A stretch of DNA of 64,000 nt, taken from assembly GCF_032586155.1 (NCBI RefSeq), contig NZ_JAWHTC010000001.1:1225855-1289854 (forward strand), given 5' to 3'. The DNA comes from JAWHTC01 sp032586155 (GTDB lineage: Bacteria > Pseudomonadota > Alphaproteobacteria > Rhodobacterales > Rhodobacteraceae). The position numbers and the translations under genes are program-made. Positions 54,617-63,300 of the stretch are shown here, in pieces. Within the stretch, counting starts at the first letter, position 1, and each line of letters opens with the position of its first letter. The notes beneath the pieces are model-generated. The model ran no database searches. It saw nothing but the letters and a program-made list of their open reading frames with translations, and was not told the DNA's origin.

Positions 54617-54706
54617 AATCTGCAAATGCCCTGAACCGGACCGGTATCGGCGTAGGTTCTTCCACGATCCAGGACGTGTGCACTAGAAAACCGGTCATTG
54701 GTTCGA

Positions 54707-54716
54707 TTGCAGCGAA
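54707..54716 (+). repeat. Dispersed 10-mer TTGCAGCGAA, copy 3
   Basis: Exact copy in the 287-base gap after the small-gene cluster, followed by TAGGCGCTT. The gap also holds imperfect AACGGCTGCT repeats near 54765 and 54808. Confidence 0.4.
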
Positions 54717-54903
54717 TAGGCGCTTTGTCCGCTTAGCTGACGTTAGTGATGTGTGCGGCTAACGGCTGCTATGCGGGACGAAACTGCCATCCGCCGCAAC
54801 TGCTCCAACGGCTGCTTTGCGGGTTTAGCGAATGTGGCGATAAACTCCAGCAGCGAAGAGCGGATTACCACTAGGCGCTCGAAGCTGACCCTAGGTTTCG
54901 TGT

Positions 54904-55377
54904 TCACTTTCCGAACACAGCGTCCAATCGCGCATATGCATCCTCCGGCCAAACATCTTTGAAGTCATAGAAGTCTTCGAAGATTGGAATATCGGTATTC
55001 AGTGGTACCCATGGTTGCTTGCTTGATGTGAAAATTTGCACGTCTGGTGGATACAATTCAGGCTCGTTCAATGTCCCAACACGGATGTATTTCAACTTGC
55101 CCAGCCGAACCAAATAGCTACTGAACACCGCCGTTCCGCAGTTGGCGCATCTCGTGATGACTTGGCCCTTACCACTTGGAGTTTGAAGCGTGTGCTGGGT
55201 TGAATCTCCGGTCCATGTGACACGATCCGCTTCGATTATGGCGTTTAGCACATAGGCTGAACCGGTTTGCCTTTGGCACTCCTTGCAGTGACAGCAGTGC
55301 ACAAACATGGGTTCGGATGACAGCCTGTAGACCAATTGACCGCATCCACAGGCCCCCGAGAGTTCATTGGTTTCCAT
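54904..55377 (-). CDS. GFA family protein (glutathione-dependent formaldehyde-activating type)
   Basis: The 157-residue protein has the zinc-binding GFA cysteines: GACGCGQLVY, HCCHCKECQRQTGS and ITRCANCGTAVFSSY. True Gfa condenses glutathione with formaldehyde, but most relatives have unknown roles. An ATG at 55377 is used; a GTG at 55386 would add three residues and overlap the ABM gene stop. It is coupled to the ABM-type gene upstream. Confidence 0.82.
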   Translation of the reverse strand: METNELSGACGCGQLVYRLSSEPMFVHCCHCKECQRQTGSAYVLNAIIEADRVTWTGDSTQHTLQTPSGKGQVITRCANCGTAVFSSYLVRLGKLKYIRVGTLNEPELYPPDVQIFTSSKQPWVPLNTDIPIFEDFYDFKDVWPEDAYARLDAVFGK

Positions 55378-55382
55378 CGGGG

Positions 55383-55676
55383 TCACTCGACGAGTTCATA
55401 ATGTTTGATCGTGCGTGACTCTACCAGTTCCGCCTCTGCCGGGTCGATATGTGGCGTTTGATAATCGTTGCCCACGAACGCCTTGAGCGCGGCGAGGTCC
55501 TTCCAGATCATCACGAAGCTGAATTCCCGCGGACTGTCTGGGCGCGGTGCACCTGGCAACACCTGAACAATCCCGTCCGTGCCTTTCATCAGGGGGATTG
55601 CTGTGTTGTGAAAGAACTCGCCAAACTCTTGTTCTTTGCCTTCACGCGTGACCACCTGAAAAATCCGCATAATCAT
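55383..55676 (-). CDS. Antibiotic-biosynthesis-monooxygenase-fold (ABM) protein
   Basis: The 97-residue protein has the dimeric alpha-beta ABM pattern: MIMRIFQVVTREGKEQEF, ALKAFVGNDYQTPH and a C-terminal IKHYELVE. Such small proteins act on quinones, haem or polyketides, or serve as unknown binders. The ATG at 55676 with GGGAAGGG upstream is chosen; a longer frame reaches 55769. Confidence 0.72.
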   Translation of the reverse strand: MIMRIFQVVTREGKEQEFGEFFHNTAIPLMKGTDGIVQVLPGAPRPDSPREFSFVMIWKDLAALKAFVGNDYQTPHIDPAEAELVESRTIKHYELVE

Positions 55677-55808
55677 GCTGTACCCTTCCCTTTGGTTGGG
55701 TTCTCGTTTGCATAGCGCCTTAAAAATCAACCAATACCACATAATTGCTTGATTGTCGCATTGGCGCATTGAGCCGAAACCGCTTCCTGGCCTTCGCCTC
55801 TGCGGCGC

Positions 55809-55988
55809 TCAGCCATTTGTCGGATTAGGACCCGAAAATATGCTCCTTAACGCATCAAGCATCTGTCTGCGAATTTCGTTCCGAAATCCATAATCTGCCC
55901 TGATGCGATGTAAGTGCCCGTCAATATCGTCCCGCCCGAGTTCCTGCCGTTCGTCGAGTTGGTCCAGGTAGTGTGCTGCATCAAACAT
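55809..55988 (-). CDS. Small hypothetical protein (59 residues)
   Basis: The product is helical and acidic, with YLDQLDERQELGRDDIDG and RRQMLDALRSIFSG; the first Met has GGAGG five bases upstream, which supports it. It resembles short EF-hand-free helical proteins of no known function. It diverges from the LysR gene at 56094. Confidence 0.5.
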   Translation of the reverse strand: MFDAAHYLDQLDERQELGRDDIDGHLHRIRADYGFRNEIRRQMLDALRSIFSGPNPTNG

Positions 55989-56064
55989 TTCGTCCTCCAT
56001 CGTGTTCGAGGTCAGACTAGTTGCATTGCCATTTCTGAATAATACTGAAAATTCACCATTGTTA

Positions 56065-56081
56065 ATTCCAATATTTGGAAT
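56065..56081. promoter_or_regulatory. Perfect palindrome, possible LysR operator
   Basis: ATTCCAA-TAT-TTGGAAT is a perfect 7+3+7 inverted repeat ending 12 bases before the LysR gene ATG, in the divergent gap with the 59-residue gene. A LysR-type regulator could bind here and repress its own synthesis. Confidence 0.45.
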
Positions 56082-56093
56082 AAAGTGCAGCGC

Positions 56094-57002
56094 ATGGAAA
56101 TTTTGCGCGCCATGAACGTGGCGGCGACGGTTGCCCGACTAGGCAGTTTCTCCGGCGCCGCAAACATTTTGCGAATGTCACCGCCGACGGTTACCCGACT
56201 GGTGGGCGAGCTTGAGCAAGAGCTCGAAATTCGGATCTTCAACCGGACCACCCGGTCCGTTTCCCTGACGGTAGAAGGCCAGCATCTTATTCAAAAGAGC
56301 CTGGCAATCCTTGAGGAAGTGGAAGAGCTGCGAGCCTTTTCACAGGAACAGTCTGAACAGGCATCGGGCCGTCTTGTCATCAGTGCACCAATGGTATTTG
56401 GCAACGAAGTCATCGCGCCTGTGCTGCCGAAATTCCTAATGAAACACCCCAAGATCACTATCGACTTTCGGATCAGCAATGAGTTCGTGAATCTGGTAGA
56501 AGATCATATAGACGTGGCAATCCGTCTTGGGGTGGGCCAGCTAACCGACAGTTCATTGATCTCAACACGTGTTGCCGAGCACCGGCTACATTTCTATGCC
56601 AGCCCGGACTACCTTGCGCGATGTGGCACGCCAGTGGACTTGGATCACCTGAAGACCCACAAATGCATCTCGCTTGTCACTGGTAGCTGGGGCCGCGTTC
56701 ATCAACTTGAGGGACCCAACGGACCCTTGAACTATCGGTTACCAGAGGATTTCGTAGTGAATTCATACCGAGCGCAGCTGCATGCTGCCATAGCGGGGTA
56801 CGGTTGTGCTTACATGCATGATGTCGTCGCAGCGGACGCCTTGTCGTCAGGCAAATTGGTGAAGATCCTTCCGCAATACGGCTCCGTCCCGCAAGGCATA
56901 TATGCAGTTTACCCTCATCGCCGGTTTCTTGCCTCGCGGGTGCGGGTGTTGGTCGATTTCCTCAAATCAACACTTCGGCAATCTTCCTTCGCGCCTACCT
57001 AA
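56094..57002 (+). CDS. LysR family transcriptional regulator
   Basis: The 302-residue protein has an N-terminal helix-turn-helix (MEILRAMNVAATVARLGSFSGAANI) and the effector domain with FYASPDYLARCGTPV. It belongs to the aminoacid/DsdC-like LysR group by layout. The ATG at 56094 is preferred over a GTG at 56085. Its target may be the divergent 59-residue gene or a more distant one. Confidence 0.85.
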   Translation: MEILRAMNVAATVARLGSFSGAANILRMSPPTVTRLVGELEQELEIRIFNRTTRSVSLTVEGQHLIQKSLAILEEVEELRAFSQEQSEQASGRLVISAPMVFGNEVIAPVLPKFLMKHPKITIDFRISNEFVNLVEDHIDVAIRLGVGQLTDSSLISTRVAEHRLHFYASPDYLARCGTPVDLDHLKTHKCISLVTGSWGRVHQLEGPNGPLNYRLPEDFVVNSYRAQLHAAIAGYGCAYMHDVVAADALSSGKLVKILPQYGSVPQGIYAVYPHRRFLASRVRVLVDFLKSTLRQSSFAPT

Positions 57003-57341
57003 GAGCACATAGCCAGCCAAAGAACGGTCAAGCCAAGCGCCTGCTTTTTCGAATGTAATTGGTTCTTTCAAAATGGAGAGGACGCTAATGATACCGTTGC
57101 CCGAAAAATCGTCATAGAGTGACTATTGCGGATATTGGCCGTTCTGCGTGATCAGCTCTAGCGGGCACAACCGGGCTTCGCCGGACAACCTCAACAAGCC
57201 CAACCCGGAAGCACCAACCAAAGTGAATGGCGGGAATAAGGTCGTTCTCTTTCCGTCGATGTAGCACATTATCGGTGATTGCTTAACAAGCGGACACTCG
57301 TGCAACTCGCAGCATTGCGCACATTGGGCTCGAAGCCGGCC

Positions 57342-57351
57342 TTCGCTGCAA
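57342..57351 (-). repeat. Dispersed 10-mer TTGCAGCGAA, copy 4 (reverse)
   Basis: Exact copy on the minus strand, read TTCGCTGCAA, with GGCCGGCTTCG following it on that strand. Confidence 0.4.
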
Positions 57352-57683
57352 CTTTTACGAAGGTCTGCTATGTGAGCAGAGCCGTCCTTGGCAAAGACGC
57401 TCAACCGAAAGCTAAATTGACCAAATCGAGCGAACCATCAACAAGAGTTGCCAGAACGAAAACCAATCCAGAAAGGTCAGATATTCTGACTTTTACCTTC
57501 GAATAGTGACGCTGTGAAAATTTGACTACCCGCCGCCGGTCCCCGAAATTTGGCCCGGCGATTTAACACCCCCCTCCCCGCCCTTGAACGAAACGAGCAA
57601 AGGAATCCACAATCGGCAAACGGGAAGCGAGTGAATATCTTCGCAATAGAACTACGTTCTTCCTGGTCCTCTTCCAAAAGGAA

Positions 57684-57770
57684 TTGGAACCCTTGGAACC
57701 CCTTTCCCATTCTTTCTTAAGAATTTTGATTACATACGTGCAAACTGGATAAGGGTTCCAAGGGTTCCAA
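57684..57770. repeat. 18-bp inverted repeat with GGAACCC motifs
   Basis: TTGGAACCCTTGGAACCC (57684-57701) is the exact reverse complement of 57753-57770, with 51 bases between. Each arm holds two direct GGAACCC copies. It could form a long hairpin; no gene overlaps it. Confidence 0.6.
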
Positions 57771-58224
57771 ATGCGTTGATCAAGGCCAGTTTTGGGCCTT
57801 TCCCGAAAGATCTCAGGCGTCAGAGCGACGTCCTAAGGCTTTTCCGAACCGGTCATCCGACAAAGAGCCTCAGATGACGACGATGTGCCCATTCTTAAAC
57901 TTGTTGAAACCCGCAGCATCTGTCACGGATGGCGGATTCCGGACTTTCTCTGCAGGCGCGAACCAATCAAACTTCAAAGTCGAAAGCCGACATCCAAATT
58001 CGCATGAACGCGAGGTATTCTCTGTACTGCCGTAGGGCAGCTCAGAGCCCAAAGCTCCAAATGCTGCACAGAGTTCTATTGTCTGCATTGCTCTTTGTTA
58101 AGCTCGCTATCTCCCGATTTGGTGACAATCATTGGTTAAAGATACTTTATGATCTCCCAATGACTTTCAGTTCTCCCAGGCTCTGTTCAAGGCCTACCAT
58201 CGTAACAGATCACGGGAGGAAACC

Positions 58225-59892
58225 ATGAAATTCTACAAATCCGGCAGCGACACACTGCCAGCACGCATCGAAAACTCAGCCTTGGTACAAGGCCCGCAAA
58301 AAGACGATGTCAGCCGCCGCGAGTTTCTCGCCATGGCGACGACCTTCGGGGCGACAACGGCGACCGCCTATGCCATGCTGGGCATGAACGCGCCCGCCTT
58401 GGCGTCGGAAACACCCAAGGCCGGCGGCACGATCCGGATCGGTATGGTTGTTCGGGCAGGGAAAGACCCCCGGTCCTATGATGACAGTCCGCAAGCCAAT
58501 ATCAGCCGGGGTTGGCTGGAATATCTGGTGCGTTACACGCATGCATTTACCTTCGAGCCGATGCTGTTGGAAAGCTGGGAAATCAGCGAGGATGCGAAAA
58601 CCTACATTCTGAACGTTCGCCCCGGCGTGACGTGGCACAATGGCGATAAGCTGACGGCTGAACTCGTCGCCTACAACATTGCCCGCTGGTGCGAAAAGGA
58701 TGTTGAGGGCAACTCGATGGCCGGTCGGTTCGGCACGCTGATTGATGCCGAGACCGGCAAGGCTGCGGACGGCACCATCGAGGTGGTCGATGACATGACC
58801 GTACGGTTGAACCTGCCCAACCCCGATATCACGTTGATTGCCGGTATGGCGGATTATCCGGCGGCCGTCGTGCATCCCGGCGCAGGCAGTGCCGATCCGT
58901 TCCTCGCGCCGATGGGCACGGGCCCCTACACTTTGGAAAGCCATGAGGTTGGTGTGAAGGCCGTTCTGGTGCGCAAGGAAGGGCACGCATGGTGGAACGA
59001 AGGCAACGGAGCCTATCTGGATCGGATCGAATACATTGATGTCGGCACCGACCCGACAATCATCGTGGCATCTTATGAAGCTGAAGAGATCGACGCAAAC
59101 TATGAATCCAGCGGCGACTTTGTGGCGGTACTGACCGGATTGGGGCTGGAACAGAACGAGGCGGTCACGGCGGCAACCATCGTTCTGCGGACCAATCAGT
59201 TCACCGAAGTGAACGGTCAAAAACCCTATGCCGATGCGCGCGTGCGAAGGGCACTCTCGATGGCCGTTGACAACAACGTCTTGCTTGAACTGGGCGTCAA
59301 CGGGTTGGGCATTGCGGCGCAGAACCACCATGTCTGTCCGATTCATCCCGAGTATGCCGAGGTGGACCGGCTTCCGCATGATCCTGCGGGCGCCATGGCC
59401 CTTCTGAAAGAGGCCGGGATGGAAGACTATGAGCACGATCTGATCTCGATCGATGATGACTGGCGCAAGAACACCACCGATGCTATGGCGGCCCAGCTGC
59501 GCGATGCGGGCATCAAGGTCAAGCGTACCGTCATACCCGGCGCATCCTTCTGGAATGACTGGGCAAAGTTCCCGTTCAGCTCGACCAACTGGAACATGCG
59601 CCCGCTGGGCGTTCAGATCCTGGCGCTGGCCTATCGCTCCGGCGAGGCATGGAATGAAACGGGGTTCGACAATGCCGAGTTCGATGGCCTTCTGGCGGAA
59701 GCGCTGGCCACCCCGGACGCGGACAAACGCCGTGGCATCATGGCCAGGCTTGAGGCCATCATGCTCGAAGAAGGCGTTGTGACACAGCCGTATTGGCGCT
59801 CGCTTTACAATCACAACCGTCCGCACGTGAAGGGAATGGGCATGCACCCGACCTTTGAAATTCACATGGATAAGATCTGGTTGGACGGATAA
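58225..59892 (+). CDS. Tat-type solute-binding protein, family 5
   Basis: The 555-residue protein has a twin-arginine start (SRREFLAMATTFGATTATAYAM, cut near LASE) and the family-5 binding-protein body: GGTIRIGMV, FEPMLLESWEISEDAKTYILNVRPGVTWHNGDKLTAE, MGTGPYTLESHE. The DSL/opine or peptide substrate is unknown. It is followed by a membrane hydroxylase gene 12 bases later, but no permease or ATPase is adjacent, so it may use a distant transporter. Confidence 0.85.
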   Translation: MKFYKSGSDTLPARIENSALVQGPQKDDVSRREFLAMATTFGATTATAYAMLGMNAPALASETPKAGGTIRIGMVVRAGKDPRSYDDSPQANISRGWLEYLVRYTHAFTFEPMLLESWEISEDAKTYILNVRPGVTWHNGDKLTAELVAYNIARWCEKDVEGNSMAGRFGTLIDAETGKAADGTIEVVDDMTVRLNLPNPDITLIAGMADYPAAVVHPGAGSADPFLAPMGTGPYTLESHEVGVKAVLVRKEGHAWWNEGNGAYLDRIEYIDVGTDPTIIVASYEAEEIDANYESSGDFVAVLTGLGLEQNEAVTAATIVLRTNQFTEVNGQKPYADARVRRALSMAVDNNVLLELGVNGLGIAAQNHHVCPIHPEYAEVDRLPHDPAGAMALLKEAGMEDYEHDLISIDDDWRKNTTDAMAAQLRDAGIKVKRTVIPGASFWNDWAKFPFSSTNWNMRPLGVQILALAYRSGEAWNETGFDNAEFDGLLAEALATPDADKRRGIMARLEAIMLEEGVVTQPYWRSLYNHNRPHVKGMGMHPTFEIHMDKIWLDG

Positions 59893-59904
59893 GGGGGAAC
59901 GCGC

Positions 59905-60906
59905 ATGTCGGCCAGGGATGAGCAGCTGAAAGCAGGCCCAAGCAAGGAATGGAATTGGCATCCGGACCTGCCTGTTGCTGTCACACCGCTGTTTTCCTGG
60001 CCGCCAAGGCCGCTGGCAACACTCCGGTGGTTTGCAATCAACTGGTTGCCGATCACCGAATACCTGATCTACGCGCTGATGGCCTGGGCCATCTGGGCGT
60101 GGCTGGTGCCACCCTTGGAGCAGATGCAACGCTTGAGCTGGGGATGGGTTTTGCAGCTTTGGGCGCGCAACCTAAGCCTGATGATCATTTTTGCCCAGGG
60201 GCTGCACCTGTGGCTTTACGGGTGGAAGAAGCAGGGCGACGATTACAAGTTCGACCGGCGCGGACCGGCCAAGAATGCGCGCATCTTCCTGTGGAATGAT
60301 CAATACTGGGACAATGTCACCTACGCGCTCCTATCTGGCGTGACGGTCTGGACGTTCTATGATGCCATCGTTTGGATGGGATATGCCAATGGCTGGGCAC
60401 CGATGATCACGGCCCAGAGCAATCCGATCTGGTTCTTTGCCCTGTTCCTGTTGTTGCCTGTTGTGCAGTCTTTCCATTTCTACTGGCTGCACCGCGCCTT
60501 GCACATCCCATGGATCTACAAGCGCGTGCATTCGGTGCATCACCGCAGTGTTTCAGTTGCACCGTGGTCAGGCTTTTCCATGCACCCGATCGAGCATGTC
60601 GGCTACATGTCTCTGCTGCTGATCTTCCTGGTTCTTCCCGCGCATCCGATCCACTTCCTCTTCATCGGATATTCCTTGGCGCTTGCTTCAGCCACGTCGC
60701 ATGCAGGTTTTGAAAACCTGGTGCTGGGGGACAAGGCCCACCTGAAGATCGGGTCGTTCTACCACCAACTGCACCACCGGTATTTCGAATGCAATTATGG
60801 CGGCCCGGAAATGCCGTGGGACAACTGGTTCGGCAGCTTTCACGATGGCAGCCCGGAAGCGACGGAACGTGTGCGCGAAACCAAGAGACGCATGCAGGTG
60901 AAATGA
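59905..60906 (+). CDS. Fatty-acid-hydroxylase-like membrane protein
   Basis: The 333-residue protein belongs to the sterol desaturase/fatty acid hydroxylase superfamily: four or more membrane helices and the di-iron histidine boxes YWLHRALH, VHSVHHRSV and FYHQLHHRYFEC. Such enzymes hydroxylate or desaturate lipids or related compounds using oxygen. Substrate unknown. It follows the Tat-type binding protein with 12 bases between, suggesting one transcript. Confidence 0.82.
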   Translation: MSARDEQLKAGPSKEWNWHPDLPVAVTPLFSWPPRPLATLRWFAINWLPITEYLIYALMAWAIWAWLVPPLEQMQRLSWGWVLQLWARNLSLMIIFAQGLHLWLYGWKKQGDDYKFDRRGPAKNARIFLWNDQYWDNVTYALLSGVTVWTFYDAIVWMGYANGWAPMITAQSNPIWFFALFLLLPVVQSFHFYWLHRALHIPWIYKRVHSVHHRSVSVAPWSGFSMHPIEHVGYMSLLLIFLVLPAHPIHFLFIGYSLALASATSHAGFENLVLGDKAHLKIGSFYHQLHHRYFECNYGGPEMPWDNWFGSFHDGSPEATERVRETKRRMQVK

Positions 60907-61002
60907 GTGCTTGATGACAGCTCAGGGCGCGAGGACCCTGAGCTGGAGCGCGCTGACCGGCAGTCTCTGCCCGGTGGCCGGTGACACCGATCCTTTGCCA
61001 TC

Positions 61003-61929
61003 TCAGGCGGAGGTTTGTGTGGTTCTGACTGTTGGGTCAGAACCCATCTCTGCGATCAGCCATTCCACGAAAAGGGCAACACTCGGGTCAGGTTTGCCCT
61101 CTTTTTTCGTCGCGACATACCACGGCAAAGGCTCGGGCACACTCTGCGTGAAGGGCTTGATCAGGCGACCACTGGCCAAATCACGATCAACGAAGGGTGC
61201 GCGCGCGATGCCGACCCCTTTGCCATTCAGCACCGCCTCGCGGACCAGAGGATAGTGATCGAAAACCGGCCCGTAGGCCATGGTTTCGGGGTTCAGACCC
61301 ACGCGGCGCAACCAGCAGTCCCAATCAGCCACATTCCCGGTGTTTGGAACAGACAGAAGATCGGCTGTTTCCAGCAAGGCCAGGTCAGCCGGACCCGTTT
61401 CCGCCCCCGCCCAGTCTGGTGCGCAAACCGGGAAGATGTCGGTTTCAAACAGGAATCGATAGTCATACCTGGGATCAAAGGGCGGCGCGTTGAAAACACC
61501 GACATCGAAGCGGTGAATGTCATAATTTCCGTCCTCAAAAGAAGAGATGATGCGCACCCTGATCGTTGGATTGTCCTGCAGGAAATCAGCAAGCCTGGGC
61601 TGCAACCACATCGTGTTAAAGCTGTTATAGGACTGCACACGCAGAACATTCGCCTCATCAGGCGCTTGCAGGCGCTGCGTTGCGTCCACGATTCCCTGGA
61701 TGTGTTCGCGGATCGATGGATAGTATTGCGCCCCAGCCGGGGTAAGTTCCACCGACCGGCTGCTTCTGACGAAAAGCTGGATGCCGACAGCTTGTTCCAG
61801 TGTTTTGATCTGATGGCTGACGGCGGCGTGGGTAACATGCAACTCGTCAGCCGCCTTTCGAAAGCTTCTGAAACGCGCAACAGCTTCAAAAGCACGAAGA
61901 GACGTAAGGGTGGGAATGCGCGTTGCCAA
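61003..61929 (-). CDS. LysR family regulator (GcvA-like)
   Basis: The 308-residue protein starts TRIPTLTSLRAFEAVARFRSFRKAADELHVTHAAVSHQIKTLE, the GcvA-type LysR helix-turn-helix, and has an effector domain. The start is a TTG at 61929 with AAGGGA upstream. It is divergent from the DMSP-lyase-like gene, which it probably controls, and convergent with the hydroxylase gene. Confidence 0.85.
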   Translation of the reverse strand: MATRIPTLTSLRAFEAVARFRSFRKAADELHVTHAAVSHQIKTLEQAVGIQLFVRSSRSVELTPAGAQYYPSIREHIQGIVDATQRLQAPDEANVLRVQSYNSFNTMWLQPRLADFLQDNPTIRVRIISSFEDGNYDIHRFDVGVFNAPPFDPRYDYRFLFETDIFPVCAPDWAGAETGPADLALLETADLLSVPNTGNVADWDCWLRRVGLNPETMAYGPVFDHYPLVREAVLNGKGVGIARAPFVDRDLASGRLIKPFTQSVPEPLPWYVATKKEGKPDPSVALFVEWLIAEMGSDPTVRTTQTSA

Positions 61930-62094
61930 GTATTGATCCCTTCAGAGTGAAGCGCGAGGTCAGCCGAAAAACACCTCAGCAAACGGTAAATATCTTTTGC
62001 CGGTGAAACAATTCATTTCACTACTCAACACGTGGCCAAGCGGACAGTCTGTCTGAAGAATAACAGCCGAAATATCCGACCCATCAGGATCAAC

Positions 62095-62793
62095 ATGTCT
62101 GGTACGAACACAGAAAAATCCTTGCGCATCCATGCGCTCGTGCATGCGATCATGCGGTTTTTCGAGGCCAACCGTGCGCGCGCAACGGGCATTGATCAGG
62201 TGTTGGAGAAGATGCGGGCCATGGACCTGTCATTGGGGGCCACCGTGGATGTCCTGCCATGCGATACGCGCCATGCTCCGGTTTTGACCGAAGCGGTCGA
62301 AGACATCACCGCCCCGGACTTGCACGACATAGCCAGCTGCCTCAAAGACGCCCGACACGATCTGGTCTGGCGTGAAGACAACGCGCAATTCTACGCGCCG
62401 GATGCCGATCTTGGCGACGGGTATCGCAATTGCAACCTGCACAGCCTGCTCATCGGTCCGAACGCCTGTGGATTTGAAGCGCAAGACTTCTGCCTTGGCT
62501 TCTTCCTGCTGGGGCCACGCACGCTCTACCGCGATCATGCCCATGACGCGCCTGAGCTTTATGTAAACCTCTCCCCCCGCTCGGGATGGAGGCTGTCGTC
62601 CAAGGGCTGGCAAGACTACGAGGCAGGAACGATCATCTGGAATGGGCCTGGAGAACCCCATGCCACATGTGCGTACGACCGCCCCTTTCTGTCTGTTTTT
62701 GTCTGGTTGGAAAACATCGATTCCATTTGCCGAGTCGTTCCGTTCCCGGACTGGGTAGAGATAGAAGACAGGCTGTGCCGGAGCGAATTTTAG
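62095..62793 (+). CDS. Cupin of the DMSP-lyase superfamily (DddQ/DddL-like)
   Basis: The 232-residue protein has the metal-binding cupin motifs YRDHAHDAPELYVNL (two His, Glu, Tyr) and GEPHATCAYD (late His), with LGDGYRNCNLHSLLIGPNACGF and WNGPG around them. These match the cupin DMSP lyases DddQ/DddL, which cleave dimethylsulfoniopropionate to acrylate and DMS; acting on a related compound is also possible. The ATG at 62095 has AGGATC upstream. It is divergent from the LysR gene. Confidence 0.65.
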   Translation: MSGTNTEKSLRIHALVHAIMRFFEANRARATGIDQVLEKMRAMDLSLGATVDVLPCDTRHAPVLTEAVEDITAPDLHDIASCLKDARHDLVWREDNAQFYAPDADLGDGYRNCNLHSLLIGPNACGFEAQDFCLGFFLLGPRTLYRDHAHDAPELYVNLSPRSGWRLSSKGWQDYEAGTIIWNGPGEPHATCAYDRPFLSVFVWLENIDSICRVVPFPDWVEIEDRLCRSEF

Positions 62794-63300
62794 CACCACA
62801 AGCGGACATTGGCTTGGATTTGGTGGATGGCTGCAATAGTCCGCATTGCAGTAGTCAGCCTAATCAAGATCGTGCAGGCGCAGCGAATGTCTCCTTCGAC
62901 GGGCCGCAGCGCAGCACGGCGGCGGTCCACTGAACGACGGCTCAGGGCCGATCAAACCCGTCGCAACACCTCTTTGGGCCCGACTTTGCAAAGGTCACTA
63001 TCTGCGCATATCCGCCCCTGATGACGGTTGCAGCATTGATGTTCTGGTCACACGGGCTGTGAATGGCTGCTTTTGACAATCCCAACCAAAGATTGCGCAC
63101 CCGCAGAGAATGGCTGTAATCCGCCCTCCCTGCGGCGGGAGTGGGAATCGAGCAGCTTCGCGGATCGTGTCCGCTTTGGGCTGTCTCCAGTCACTTGTAG
63201 GCACCCCGACGCCGGTCCTGGGCGCGATCAGCTCGCCGAGCACCCAAATGGCGGCTAGGAGCCCAATGCAGCCTTCGGCAAAGGCATCGCGTTACAAATT
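62794..63300. other. Non-coding gap before the methyltransferase
   Basis: No convincing gene. It holds GCAGCGAATGTC and the related GCCGCAGCGCAGCAC near 62880-62925, similar to the dispersed TTGCAGCGAA motif. Frames present are short and lack ribosome sites. Confidence 0.55.

Larger units (their letters stand above)
57003..58224. other. 1.2 kb gene-poor gap
   Basis: No convincing gene. Frames such as 57123-57404 minus and 57929-58228 plus lack ribosome sites and family features. It contains one reversed TTGCAGCGAA copy (57342-57351) and a long inverted repeat at 57684-57770, and it ends before the Tat-type binding-protein gene. Confidence 0.6.

Noticed and set aside
57870..58088. 72-codon minus-strand frame in the gene-poor gap
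   Set aside because: No ribosome site or neighbour support; similar short frames are common in such decayed intergenic sequence.
58276..60129. 617-codon minus-strand frame across two genes
   Set aside because: Very long but spans two good plus-strand genes with family motifs and start signals; its own sequence has no recognisable domain.
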